DNA from: Diploptera punctata
Lineage: Eukaryota > Arthropoda > Insecta > Blattodea > Blaberidae
Assembly (NCBI GenBank): GCA_030220185.1
Contig: JASPKZ010008350.1
Location: 897,501-961,500 of the forward strand
Length of the DNA stretch: 64,000 nt
Reading direction: 5' to 3'
Part shown: positions 21,290 through 31,881 of the stretch, in pieces
How the letters are laid out: each line of letters begins with the position of its first letter
Position numbering within the stretch: position 1 is the stretch's first letter
The notes under the pieces: generated by a model
What the model saw: the letters and a program-made list of their open reading frames with translations, nothing else
The model's database searches: none
Told to the model about the DNA's origin: nothing
Position numbers and translations under genes: made by a program

Positions 21290-21676
21290 TATCACATATG
21301 TATTGGTAAATATACTTTATATTTTCTTGCTTAAATATTCACATGAACAACCTATATATCTCTACTATGTTATATGCCTGCTCTTATACTTTAAGAAAAT
21401 AAAAGTACAGCTAATTAATAATAATAATATCTATCTATCTTCGGGTTTTTACAGCTGCTGCCATCTTCCCGTGCCAAACCTCCAATGCCTACGATCTTGG
21501 GCATATTCAATGCTTAGCCCTCTTGCTTTACTGTCTTCATGTTTTCCTTCCATGTTAACTTTGGTCTCCCTCTTTTCTTCTTTCTGATCGGTTGACAATG
21601 ATACAGTTGCTTCGGCCATAGCTCATCTTCCATTCCTAAAATATGACCTAACCACTTTAATTCCTTTTCCTCAATA

Positions 21677-21720
21677 ATAATAATAATAATTAATAATAAT
21701 AGCAATAATAATAATAATAA
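21677..21720. repeat. (AAT)n microsatellite
   Basis: Interrupted AAT array. AAT units also appear at 22025-22033, just past the SINE-2. Confidence 0.9.
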
Positions 21721-22024
21721 CAGTAAAGTGATCCCACAACAGGCCCGGAGGCCCTTGGGGTAGTAGGAGGTTAAGGCTCCCACTTTTTTTCTAGACAATC
21801 GGCACTTTATGTCAGCCGGGTTGTTTGCCCTGCGTGACGGCCGCCTTTACCCCCTGAACAAGCGTCTGGTACTCATTTTCGTTAGAGGCTGAGTCGACCC
21901 CAGGGCCATGGTGCCGCCAGAGGGTTTTGGGTCAGTTTAAAAATCATGACCCCAACGGGACTAGAACCCTCGACCCTTCGGCTTGTAGCATAGTGCCTTA
22001 ACCACTACGCTACGTCGTGCCCCC
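21721..22024 (-). mobile_element. SINE-2, full length, in an AAT tract
   Basis: The minus strand begins GGGGGCACGACGTAGCGTAG, with A box and B box (GGTTCTAGTCCC), and ends in GGGATCACTTTACTG. AATAATAATAA lies on both sides, so the target was an AAT microsatellite and the TSD cannot be separated from the array. Confidence 0.9.
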
Positions 22025-22720
22025 AATAATAATAAAGTAATGATAATAAACATAAATTATTTGTTCTTTAATGAATGAAGATGTATATCATGAACGTGTA
22101 AAAGAAAATAAATTAAAATGATATCACATAACCAAAATTGAAAAATATACCTTATTTTTCTTAATTCATTTCTTCAACTAGCTAGGGTGTATTGCTGTAC
22201 TATCCTGTCAGTAACAATAATCTGCGCGTGTATTTAGTAAAAATAAAAGTAGATCTACAGCTAAAATTATAATTATCAACTGCAATTCAAAAGGTAAGTT
22301 GGTAGAAAGAAGTCAGCTGTTAAAAATATGAGGCCGGGAGGTTTAATCCATGAAGCTCATGGTGATGAGCATGATTATGAATATAAAAGTAGGCCTGAAG
22401 CTAAAATTATAACAATAATAATATAAAAGCATGGCTATGAATATAAATTACTTGATCTATAAAGTTATCAAATTATATTTTATTACGGAACAAATTTGAC
22501 TAAATGTACTAAATGACGCCAGATTATTTCATTTTCAAAGCCAAGAATAAGAATAAATTGAACACGTAGGCCTGCAAGTCCTAAAAAGTGTTGAAAAACA
22601 GTTAAATTTACTCCTGTAAACATAATTATAAATTGAAGTTTTAGTAATTTCTACAGTACAAAGTTAATTCTATTACTATATGTTTTCTAAACAAATATAT
22701 TTACGTATATACTCGTATAT
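22025..22720. other. Unassigned AT-rich sequence
   Basis: No coding or repeat identity. Confidence 0.5.
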
Positions 22721-22823
22721 ACACAGAGTGTCTCTAAAGTCACTATTCATTTCCATGAAAACACTACTATTTTTTATTATTTGCTTTACATACACTATTA
22801 GCTCAGTGCAACATGTTTAGTGC

Positions 22824-23590
22824 GGAAGAAGGAATTGTCATAGTTTGAGAACCTGGCATTCGGATTGTTATATGAAGGCGCCAGAGCTGAATTTACCCAT
22901 AAATTCCGTAAACCAGCCCCAACAAAGGTATACATTCTTCTGCTTGTAAACAGCGTACCGAAAGTACGTGTAATGAGACACGTCATGGACGACCACGCGT
23001 ATCAGCAGAAACAGAGCAGCGAGTTCAAATTGTCAGTGAAGTCCTAACGCATCAACTCGACGCCTCAGTAGAAAGTTGAATGCCTCTCGCAGTCCCTCGC
23101 AACACAGTGTGGAAAGTCCACCGCTGTGGTCTCGAGGTAGCGTGCTACCTTGTCATGCAGCAGGCCCGGGTTCGATCCCCGGTCGGGAAAAGTTTCCTGG
23201 GTGGTTTTTTGGGATATTTCCTTGCCTGTAAGATGAATGTCAGGAAACTTTAAGGCCCAAACGGTACTCGAACACCATCTGGCCATCATTATCATCAATA
23301 TCATATTCACCTGATTAGCTTACGTTTAGTTTAAGGCCTCTCCTGGCGCATAATTACCATCATCATCAACTTTGATATAATCGGGGATCATCGGGGCTGC
23401 GTAACCCCGCCTTCCGAGCGGCCCAATCTTAGAAGTGGATTACAAGTACGCCATGCCAGGAGAGAACACCAGAAATGTCGAAATGAGAACCTCGGGCATT
23501 TGAAAAGAAAAGTGTGGAAAATTGTACGTTTTACTCTACGGAAACGTTCTTATAACGTCTGCTTGATTTACGGAATCGTATCAGGGAAGC
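22824..23590 (+). pseudogene. Tc1/mariner-like transposase remnant
   Basis: Pieces in different frames: MFSAEEGIVIV, then EFTHKFRKPAPTK...LLVN, then ETRHGRPRVSAETEQRVQIV, then PLAVPRNTVWKV. After the SINE the next piece is VWKIVRFTLRKRSYNVCLI. This order resembles the N-terminal helix-turn-helix region of a transposase subfamily common in insects (KFP..P.P...I..LV..F...RPR...V.RV...L...PY). No catalytic DDE/DDD motif remains. Confidence 0.6.
23116..23510 (+). mobile_element. SINE-3B inserted in a transposase pseudogene
   Basis: A 10-bp TSD, AGTGTGGAAA, at 23106-23115 and 23511-23520 is transposase coding sequence (the VWK codons). Head TCCACCGCTGTGGTCTCGAG, B box GGTTCGATCCCCGG, tail type B with CTCTCCTGGCGCA and TGCCAGGAGAG. 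Confidence 0.93.
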
Positions 23591-23822
23591 AGTTTTTTTT
23601 ACAGTATGTGTTACTGTCTACATTTCGTTTCACAGCTGAACTATGGCGCATGTGTTTTCAGCTAGATGGCGATCATGTAGGAAGGCAGTAGAATATGTGT
23701 AAAACTTAACAATAACATTAATTTTTCAATCATTACCTTCCTTCATTGAAATGGAAGGTGACTTTAGAGACACCCTGTGTGTATATGTATGATATATTGC
23801 AGATTTTCGCGGATATAAGTAT

Positions 23823-24281
23823 TAATAAGAAAGTTTTCTTGGGTTTTCCGCGTCTTGAATTCAAGTTCGGCCTCTGGCCACTGATTCCGACGTTTCGGCA
23901 TGATCCCACATGCCATTATCAAGGAATGAGAAGTACGAATCACAGGTTTAGGTCTTATATAATTAAACAAATAGAGTTTTCGCTGTGGTCCGTTTCCGAA
24001 GACGTACACCCATCCAAGGTTTAGTTTTTATGTAGTTAAACACCACACTGAAAACTGAAGGTGTTTAACTACATAAGATCTAAACCTTGGATGAGTGTAC
24101 GTCTTCGGAAAAGGGCCCACAGCGAAAACTCTATTTGTTTAATTATATAAGACCTAAACCTGTGACTCAACTTATCATTCCTTGATAATGGCATGTGGGA
24201 TCATGCCGAAACGTCGGAATCAGTGGCCAGAGGCCGAACCTGAATCCAAGACGCAGAAAACCCAAGAAAACTTTCTTATTC
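23823..24281. mobile_element. Near-perfect palindrome, 222-bp arms and 15-bp loop
   Basis: Left arm 23823-24044 and right arm 24060-24281 are reverse complements with roughly 95% identity. The loop edges are TAGTTAAACACC and GGTGTTTAACTA. A third, single-arm copy lies at 26768-26872 (AACGTCGGAATCAGTGGCC), so this is a repeat family and not a unique duplication. No coding function. If transcribed it would fold into long double-stranded RNA. Confidence 0.88.
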
Positions 24282-24679
24282 ATATATATATAGGCCTATA
24301 TAGAGGGTTGCGAAGACCTGATTGAGGAAGCCTTAGATTCAGCCTATCTCAGAATATAAAAGCTCTTAAGTGACCACGACCGCTTCAATACATCGAGCCG
24401 TAGAGGACACGATGTGAAATCATAAAGACGTCAGCTGCACGAGGGTGTCTAAATTGACGAAATAGACTGGTCTCCTCCCCTGCACTACTAAGTCGGTAAA
24501 ACTTAGCCCTACATATAGACATGACACAATAATTCGGGGTGGTGCTCTGAACCCGTCAGAAAGAAGAAGAATCAGAGAGAAATAATACTCCCCAGTAGCA
24601 ATAAACTTAAAAATGCTTCTTGATTAAATATTGCGATTATTACGTATGAATATAATTTTGTGGTTATTCTTGCAGTTAT
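24282..24679. other. Unassigned sequence
   Basis: A GAAGAAGAAT run near 24560 may be a retroelement tail. Nothing else recognised. Confidence 0.4.
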
Positions 24680-24906
24680 ATTAATGGATACGAAACATGG
24701 AAGAAAACCATTTAAGAGAAGAGAAAATATTACGAGAATTTGAAAATAAAGTTCTTAGGGAAAGAATTGGATAAAAGAGAAACAAACTTATAGACTAGGT
24801 GAATGAAGAAGACTACATAAGTGTTCTGCATAATATTTATGGGAAACCAGATATAATAAGAACATTTCATTTATATGGGAATTAATCACTATGAGGTTTA
24901 ATTTAT

Positions 24907-25660
24907 GATAAAATCAAATGATTCCTACTTCTCCTCATATAAATCTTCTAAGTAGATCGCGATTTCGAGACCATAACGGTCTCATCTTCAGTACAATTTT
25001 GGCAACTGATGTTATGTCGATCGGAACAAAAATAAAAAAGAAAAAAACCAAAGATATTTAAGTATCTTAATGAAACTGTTTCCAAAATTAAATCTTTAGA
25101 ATAAAATCCTGCCAAAAAAGTATACCACATAATGCAAAATTAAAAATTATTAAACATTACATTTTCATTGTATAAATATTGAATTATTTCAATTATAAAC
25201 TTATTTAAGGATTTAACAATCACCTAAGTTAATATATTTGGCGTGAAAGAGCTTTTTACCTTTATCTTTAAATTATTTATTGTTTTTTTATGGGTTTTAA
25301 GCTTTTTTTATTTCCCTAATTTTGTAGATAGTTTAAATATTTCATTTGAGGCTAGTCTTGTTACATAAATAAATAGGACAAGTATACCTCCTAAAAAAAT
25401 TAAGAATAAAATATATGAGGCACTTTTTCTTCCCTCTGTTGGTGGACCGATAAGGAAAACTTATGAACTTCGAAATCCCGCAAATCCTGACCTAATCCAG
25501 AGGTTCATCGGTCTACCAACAGAGGGATGAAGAAGTGTTCCGATCGACCTAACATCAGTCGCCATGATTGTACTGAAGATGAGACCGTTATGGTCTCGAA
25601 ATCGCGATCTACTTAAAAGATTATATGAGGAGAGGTAGGAAACATTTGATTTTAACATAA
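24907..25660. mobile_element. Non-autonomous DNA element, terminal inverted repeats about 115 bp
   Basis: The left end (GATAAAATCAAATG, then CGCGATTTCGAGACCATAAC) recurs inverted at the right end (GTTATGGTCTCGAAATCGCG...CATTTGATTTTAAC). A second inner inverted pair surrounds CCCTCTGTTGGT/ACCAACAGAGGG. TAATAAGAACA at 24854-24864 and 25661-25671 is a possible 11-bp TSD, although 42 unexplained bases separate it from the left repeat. Long TIRs with 9-11-bp TSDs would suit Mutator-like elements; that is only a suggestion. Confidence 0.75.
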
Positions 25661-25819
25661 TAATAAGAACAGTTAAGTCTTCTAGACTGCAATTATCAGG
25701 ATATGTGGTAAGAATGGCAAATTAAAGAGATACTTGGAAACTTTTTGTAGGAAAATCAGAGGGAAAGCGCCCAGTAAGTAGGCCATAATGAGATAGAGTT
25801 TTATTTACCATGATATATA

Positions 25820-26088
25820 CAAAGTAAAGTAATCCCACGACATACCTTAGGAGACCCTTCTTGGGGTGATAGAAGGTTAAAGATATAGGCCTACCTTTCT
25901 GTACGTTCAGCACGAGAGGTCAGTTGAGTCCTGCATGGACGGCCGCCTTTTCTCCCAGAACATACACCTAGTATAAATTTCTGATAAGGTAAGTTTAAAA
26001 ATCTTGACCCCCGCCTGGACTCGAACCGGCTACCTTCCAACTTGTAGCGTATTGCCTTAACCAGCTAAGCTATGGCGAGCCTCATCTA
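25820..26088 (-). mobile_element. SINE-2, diverged copy in LINE-A
   Basis: On the minus strand: A box CGCCATAGCTTAGCTGGTTA, B box GGTTCGAGTCCAGG, CAGGATTTTTAA-like body, GGCGGCCGTCCATGCAGG and GTGGGATTACTTTAC tail. Relative to 61167 it has six extra bases where TAGGCCTA occurs (25886). Confidence 0.82.
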
Positions 26089-26150
26089 TGATCTGAGGCA
26101 GATGAATTTAAGATGGGATGATTGGAGAAAAAAAAGTTCAATATAGGAAT

Positions 26151-26640
26151 AGTGACAAGAATCCCTACAATACATAATAACAACGCGTTCCAGAGTTGAG
26201 CCTATGATTCATTTTATTCTACACCTGATTCCTGTCTAATTATAATACTTATTGTTCCTACGTACTTGAATTCAGTAAAAAAATATCCCCAACTCATGTC
26301 CAACGCACGGTTGGGTCGATAAATGAGATGAGATGAAGCCCCTATATTTATAGAGGTATGTGACAAGGGTGACCACTCCTGACTCAACGTCACAGGAGCG
26401 AATGAATGAAATTAAACGAAATAATAGAGATGGATATGGAGAAATGGTGGAATCAAATATGTGGCATGGGAAAACGGGAGAAACCCCGAGAAAAACCTGG
26501 CCAAGCTCCGTTTTGTCCACCACGAAACGCACATGGAGTGACCGAGACTCGATCTCGGTGAGAGGCGAGCGTCTAACCACTTGCGCCACTTGCCTTGAAT
26601 TCAGTAACTTCTTCAAAATTTCCTTTATTTGTTATTAATC
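26151..26640 (-). pseudogene. LINE-A fragment split by SINE-5
   Basis: The reverse complement gives the EFKYLGTI region and the GNACYYALQ-like region (CATAATAACAACGCGTTCC, TAGAATTCAGT block). The SINE-5 sits within the EFKYLG codons, and CTTCTTCAAAATTTCC follows it. Confidence 0.78.
26279..26593 (-). mobile_element. SINE-5, full length, inserted in LINE-A
   Basis: A 14-bp perfect TSD, CTTGAATTCAGTAA, at 26265-26278 and 26594-26607 is LINE-A coding sequence. The minus-strand head is GGCGCAAGTGGTTAGACGCT, with a weak B box GATCGAGTCTCGG. Body and tail recur at 10105 and 45176. Confidence 0.93.
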
Positions 26641-26767
26641 CTACAACCATCAAGCACGAGGAAAAATTCTCTTTCAGTTTTAATTTAAAAAAAAAACTCT
26701 TAAATAAAATCCTCCTATGTTAATGGCCCTTTTCCTATTTGTCATTCACCTTAGAAATCACTATATT

Positions 26768-26872
26768 CTAAACGTCGGAATCAGTGGCCAGAGATCGACC
26801 TTGAATCCATGACGCGGAAAACCCAAGAAAACGTCCTTAATCAAACTTATATCCGCGAAAATCTACTACCGG
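26768..26872. repeat. Single-arm copy of the 23823 palindrome family
   Basis: AACGTCGGAATCAGTGGCCA, GACGCGGAAAACCCAAGAAA and TTATATCCGCGAAAATCT match one arm of 23823-24281 and extend past its outer end, so the parent family is longer than that palindrome. Confidence 0.8.
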
Positions 26873-27337
26873 TATATATATATATATATATTATAATTTC
26901 TCAAACGATCTAGGTAAGTTGTATTATCTCGGCAGTTAGTAAATGTGGATTTACCTTTTCCATAAAAGTTAATAAAAACTTGAGGTTTATACAGTTAGAA
27001 ATTAGTATACAGCACGTATAAAATATAACAGCCTACTGAAGAATGTAGTAAGACTTGTTTTTAATCACAAATATAAATTGAAATTCAATTACCCGACAGT
27101 GCACTTTAACACTATACCGGTACTTAGAGGAAGTTTATTCAATAGCAGATGTTATACTCGTATCGTGAAATGTATTGTTACTGAGGAGTTAAAACAATTC
27201 GAAATTATTCTATTTCAATCGAAATTACGATGTCAATTTAATGTAATATTTTTCATAATTAACATTGATTGTTTTTAATTATATAACAACTATCTTTAAA
27301 ACCAGAATACGCCAACCAGAATAATTGGATGAATCAT
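26873..27337. other. (TA)n followed by unassigned AT-rich sequence
   Basis: A short TA run at about 26874-26890, then no recognised feature. Confidence 0.5.
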
Positions 27338-27500
27338 TTGCGATGAACGAGTTCAGATAGAGTTCTTAAAGTCATACTTGGTTATTGTCTAACAGGGAAC
27401 AGATATCTGGGCCGTCCAAAGAAGCGCTGGATACAAAATGCACCAGTAAGATAGTAACAGGTCTATAGGTCAAAGACTTGGTTGGATGAAGAAGAAGATT
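27338..27500 (+). pseudogene. LINE-B-type reverse transcriptase tail fragment
   Basis: A frame containing GYCLTGNRYLGRPKKRWIQN ends shortly before a GAAGAAGAAG tail. The GRPKKRW motif plus a GAA tail place it with the other non-LTR 3' ends. Confidence 0.6.
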
Positions 27501-27879
27501 AATTATTTAACAAGATGTCAGTGACTTGCTCCGAAGAGCAAAGCCCGAGAGAATAGTCACTGACTAGAAAATAACCGTCTAAAAATAGTCACGTGTTAGA
27601 CAGACGCAATTTCTTTGGTATTAGTTCCAGATTTCATAACATTCCATTAATGCTCTATTAAATTAACTACAAAACTGCCAACAAGAGGCTGAGTGAATAT
27701 CCTTGAACAATTTCTATGGTGAAGACTAGAATCAAATCCGGGATCTTCAGGATATTAGTATCTTCCATTTTCTACTAATGCAATCTACTCATTTAATTCT
27801 GTTGTTCTGTTGTAAGCCTAACAGCGAAAAAATTAAAATCTACAATTAAAAAAATGGTTATAATTGAATTATTACAAAC

Positions 27880-28865
27880 TAAAGTATTTGTAAATTTCGG
27901 ATACTTTTGAAATTCACAATGGGTTGAAGCAAGGAGATGCAATATCTTCTCTACTATTTAATTTTGCACTAGAGCATTCCATCAAATCTTTAGAGGATGA
28001 AGAAGGTCTACAACTCAATGGTATTAGTAAGCTGTTATTTTATGCTGATGATGATATGGCCGATAGCGAGGAGATACTGAAAGAAAACACGCACACACTA
28101 CTAACACTAAAAAATTGGGCCTGGAAGTAAATATCAATAAAACTAAATATATGGTCACACATAAAAATACATTAGGCCTATATAATGGCAATGGACAGCT
28201 AATGACAAATGAGGGAATTTTTGAGGAAGTGGCTGAATTCAAATACCTAGGAACAATAATCACAAACAGGAATCAGATGTACAAGGAAATTAAAAATAGG
28301 CTCAATTCTGGAAACGCGTGTTATTATGCATTACAGAGACTCTTGACTTCCCAATTCCTTTCAAAAAACGCTAAACTTAAAATACATAAAACTATTATTC
28401 TACCAGTAATTTTATATGGATGCGAAACATGGACTCTTACTTTAAGGGAGGAAAGGAGATTACGTGTATTTGAGAATAAAGTTCTTAGGAAAATTTTTGG
28501 ACCAAAGAGAGATGAACAGACGGGTGAATGGAGAAGACTGCATAACAGTGAATTTCATCGTCTTTATAGGAAGCCAGATATAATGAGAACAGTTAAGTAT
28601 CGTAGACAGCGATGGGCAGAACATGTGGCACAAATGGGAAATGAAAGACGTGCATGGAAGATTCTTGTAGGAAAACCAAAGGGAAAACGCCCAGTTGGTA
28701 GATCGAAAATGAAGTGGGAGAATAACATTAACCACCATTTGAGAGAAGTAGATTGTACAGGGGATGATTCTAAAACATTGGCTCTGGATAAGGATATATA
28801 GAGAGCCTATGTCCGTGTGGCCTTGAACCTACGGGTTCGATAGTATCAATGAGTTAGTTACATTT
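27880..28865 (+). pseudogene. LINE-A reverse transcriptase, motif B to C-terminus
   Basis: 27924-28130 encodes MKQGDAISSLLFNFALEHSI (motif B) and LLFYADDDMADSEE (motif C, catalytic YADD). A one-base-class frameshift near 28105-28115 leads to a 228-codon frame with GLEVNINKTKYM, FKYLGTIITN, ILPVILYGCETWTLT, FGPKRDEQTGEWRRLH and KPKGKRPVGRSKMKWE. Motif C lacks one codon against the copy at 39530. TAGGCCTA at 28173-28180 adds two codons (GL). The end is ACCTACGGGTTCGATAGTAT and a GTTA-type tail, then (TA)n. It is 5' truncated and dead. Confidence 0.9.
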
Positions 28866-28876
28866 GTAAAAGTAGA

Positions 28877-28907
<31 letters not shown>

Positions 28908-28910
28908 GAT
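28866..28910. repeat. (TA)n microsatellite
   Basis: About 14 TA units directly after the LINE-A 3' end. Confidence 0.95.
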
Positions 28911-28929
28911 ATGAAAAGAAAAATGAATG

Positions 28930-29012
28930 CTTGAGTCGGGATTTGAACTCGAGTCTGTAAAGTCTGTACCTTTAGCGCTCTAACCAACTGAGCTACCCAA
29001 GAATTCCAAGAC
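28930..29012 (-). mobile_element. tRNA-like sequence (SINE-7 head or tRNA pseudogene)
   Basis: The minus strand reads GGGTAGCTCAGTTGGTTAGA (A box), a perfect 5-bp anticodon stem TAAAG/CTTTA around GTACAGA, and GAGTTCAAATCCCGA (B box), with a partly pairing acceptor stem CTTGGG/CTCAAG. The loop would give anticodon ACA, which is unusual. Similar B-box blocks occur at 51305 and 59540, so a SINE head is the better reading. Confidence 0.6.
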
Positions 29013-29152
29013 AAACATACAATTTTCTTATACATGTAGTATTCTCAATTCACACAAGAGGTAGCGGAAAGATCTTCCGACTGCCATCTAGCGGCTAACA
29101 TAACAGTTAAGCAAATTATTAAAGAGAATATTTACTTTATAGTAGTAACGCT

Positions 29153-29153
<1 letters not shown>

Positions 29154-29193
<40 letters not shown>
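29154..29193. repeat. (TA)n microsatellite
   Basis: About 19 uninterrupted TA units. Confidence 0.97.
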
Positions 29194-29195
<2 letters not shown>

Positions 29196-29754
29196 CATCG
29201 GATGCAACTTGTTAACAATGTAACTTATCATGTAACTTAATATATTGCCTAAAGTGTAAATAAAAACTCTCCAACGGGAATATAGAATCTTTGGAAAATC
29301 AAATATAAGCTTAAACATTATATATTAAATATTATAAACATTTTTTATTCAAAATTATTATAGTTGAGATTTCTGTAATATAAACATAGGCCTAATTATG
29401 ATTATAAATCATGTGAGGTAGGAATATTATAGTTGGTCACAGATAAATGCTCTATCGATAAATTGAAAAACCACAGTCTAAACTATGACGACAGTTCTAT
29501 AATCGATTTATTGTTTTTATGTAAAATAAATGATAAAAACTGAAAATTAAGGGAAATATTTCCTAAATCAATGCTATGTTCAACTTCCTGCATGAACTGA
29601 CACTGAGAAATTTCATTTTTTTACAGTTCTCATGAAAACAATAAATGTATACAATACTACATCATTTTGTAAGCGACTGTGTGAATCGATGAATAATGTT
29701 AACTATAATATGATTTCTATCGTTACGTCAGCTACAAAACATATCATATGATGC

Positions 29755-30263
29755 GAAGTAGTAATAGTATATTACGATGCGAGATTGGGAAGTGGTTTTT
29801 ACAGAAGTGAGGAAATGTTTAAAAACCGAGCGATAGCGAGATTCTGTAAAATACTTCCCAAACGTGCGTTCTACATTATTTTTTGCGCGATGGTGTTTTC
29901 AAAATAATAAGTAATAGTAAAATAATAACATCTTTGTTGGAAATATTTGCGTTCATTATAAACAACTGACTGACATTAATAGCGTGGGCAATGTTTCAAA
30001 TAAAGTTCAGTTCACTTAAAATTCAGTGATTTGTTTCGTATAATATGTATTGATAGTACCTTTTGGATATATTTTTGTATATACATTCTACGTAGTATAC
30101 ATAAAGGGCAGTGATTTTACTTGCCGCATGTGGTTTGTAATATGTAATATTACAACATGGTTATTTAGGTTGGCAACCCCGAAATGTAGGAAGTTTAACT
30201 TTCAACCATGGTCGCCATTCCTGTAAGTACGACAAAATGCACTATCGCGCAAAAATTATCTTT
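29755..30263. mobile_element. Possible MITE with nested inverted repeats
   Basis: TTTTTTGCGCGATGGTG near 29879 recurs inverted at 30240 (CACTATCGCGCAAAAA). GGGAAGTGGTTTTTACAGAA at 29788 recurs inverted at 29852 (TTCTGTAAAATACTTCCC). Boundaries are uncertain. A start-and-donor-like string ACCATGGTCGCCATTCCTGT followed by AAGT lies inside at 30208. Confidence 0.45.
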
Positions 30264-31031
30264 GTACACATTATACATTTTAAAGAAATGCTGAATTGAA
30301 TTAAGTAGAACAAAAACAAAGGGCACCCCTGAATTACTTCATGACAAAGAATAAGTAGTGTTTAGAAATAACATGCAAGGAGGGCTTACCAAGGTGGTCA
30401 CGGTTGGGAAATTTTAAGAAACAGATAACTTTATCTTAAAGATGGTTGTAATCTCTAACACATCAGCGGTGTGCCGCGGGCAAGAGGTGTGCCGTGAAAT
30501 CGCAACTCTCAATATATGGGTGCGCTCTCCATCAACATTTGCATTCATGATCGTTCAAAATTCTCATCAAAATTTCTTCACAGTAATGCTAATTTGTCTC
30601 ACCGTCAGTTTCTTTCGTTCAGGATAACTTAGAAATAATTTTATAATAGATAGTTCTGTTAATCCTCTATTAGTGACAGTTCATGGATTCCTTAATCATT
30701 TGTCTCACGAGGGAACCATCAACCATTGCATGCCGAAACATTCCTTCAAATTTCTCCCAGAGAAGCGTTGTGATGTACTAAGGATGTGTCCAAAAAATCT
30801 GGCATTTTTAACTGCGAGGCACTCCAATTAACACAAAAATACCTCATTTAAAGTACATTAAATTAATGCAACTCTTCAGTTGATGAATTGGATAACCCTC
30901 ACTCTCTGCCGTCCGTGCTGCACCCGCCGCACTTTACTCCGCTCTTAATTCAAGTAAAGAGTGCATCTGCTACGTACAGCGGGTTGCTATTCCAGAATTC
31001 TGGCTTCGAATTCTGTGCCTTGCAGTTAAAC
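30264..31031. other. Unassigned sequence
   Basis: No repeat recognised. GC rises around 30900-31030, ahead of the exon-like site at 31032. Confidence 0.45.
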
Positions 31032-31049
31032 ATGGCAGCTACTTTCAAG
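31032..31049 (+). CDS. Possible short first coding exon (speculative)
   Basis: TTAAACATGGCAGCTACTTT is a good start context followed by six codons (MAATFK) and then GTAGGT, a good splice donor, in a locally GC-richer, low-repeat stretch. Such strings arise by chance. No downstream exon could be identified, so this is only a candidate for a host gene running rightward. Confidence 0.15.
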
Positions 31050-31559
31050 GTAGGTTTCGGCAGCCAATGATTGACAGTTTCCTTGTCAGTAGTTCCGTAA
31101 AAATACTCTGTAGATCACCAGCTACAATTAACAGTTCAAGAGGATTCGTGGTGTCATATTTTTAGTTTTTTTTCTGGATAGTATTCTCAGCTGGAGTTAT
31201 CAAATAAAACAAGTGCCCAAAAATGTTTCACTACATTTATTTTTCTTCATCATCTAAAATATATTCATACAGCCTCATACTGACACTAGTACAGACACTT
31301 ATGCCATATTTTGATAGGTGATACATTACAATTGTTTGAACACTGAACAGTGAAACAAGCTACTACGTGTTATTAATGTTTATGTTAGATGTATTTGTAA
31401 TTTCCAAAGGTATGACCGTGTTTACGCTTATATTGAATCATTGTTTTTGGCACTGGTTGACATTCTCTTATTCTACTAACCAAAATAATTATGCACATCT
31501 CTATCCCCAGATGTCTGCCAACTCGTTCCCATATTGTATCCTTTAATCATAACGTAAGT

Positions 31560-31850
31560 ACTAGATCTCAGTTCAATTAAATATTAAACATATCTCACAC
31601 AGAACATTTTTCTTTCCCCCTACCCGGGTTCAAGTCCCGGTCTGAGCGTATAATTTTTCTCTTCAAATATGATTTATCCATCATTGAGATGTACGAAATC
31701 AATAATAATAACATTTTTCTTTTTATTTCATTGTCTCACTTTCTTGTTATTGGAATTCGCTTTGAGAAAAAAAAAAAAGCTGCCGATCAATAGCCACTTT
31801 CAAGCAAAACTTAACATAATTTCTAAAAGTTACAGCAGTTGTCCTAATAT
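31560..31850. repeat. Dispersed repeat shared with 13615-13775, with an inserted tRNA-like B box
   Basis: CTAGATCTCAGTTCAATTAA, GTCTCACTTTCTTG, GGAATTCGCTTTG and CACTTTCAAGCAAAAC parallel 13615-13775. Between the first two blocks lies CGGGTTCAAGTCCCGGTC (31627-31644), a perfect T-arm stem-loop of tRNA type absent from the other copy. Confidence 0.5.
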
Positions 31851-31881
31851 CACAAGTTACTTGATAAATTACTAATTATGT

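Larger units (their letters stand above)
22721..23782 (+). mobile_element. Tc1/mariner-like DNA transposon, hosting a SINE-3B
   Basis: Terminal inverted repeats of about 37-40 bp: CACAGAGTGTCTCTAAAGTC at 22722 and, inverted, GACTTTAGAGACACCCTGTG ending near 23780. TATA flanks both ends, consistent with TA target duplication. The interior holds transposase remnants split by a SINE. It is non-autonomous now. Confidence 0.85.
24680..26160 (+). pseudogene. LINE-A fragment carrying two later insertions
   Basis: LINE-A sequence runs 24680-24864 (GATACGAAACATGG, TTTGAAAATAAAGTTCTTAG, ATATAATAAGAAC), continues at 25661 (AATAAGAACAGTTAAGTC...GGGAAAGCGCCCAGTAAGTA) and again at 26088-26160 (GATTTGAGG-like, GATGATTGG). 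It is interrupted by an inverted-repeat element and a SINE-2. Stops are frequent; this is an old copy. Confidence 0.82.

Noticed and set aside
27880..28865. Active LINE
   Set aside because: A frameshift, a shortened YADD region and a missing endonuclease domain rule out autonomous activity.
28930..29012. Functional tRNA-Cys(ACA)
   Set aside because: The anticodon is not used in animal tRNA-Cys, the T-stem has a mismatch, and related SINE-like heads occur elsewhere.
30205..30225. MVAIP plus GTAAGT as a host exon
   Set aside because: It lies inside a probable MITE bounded by inverted repeats.
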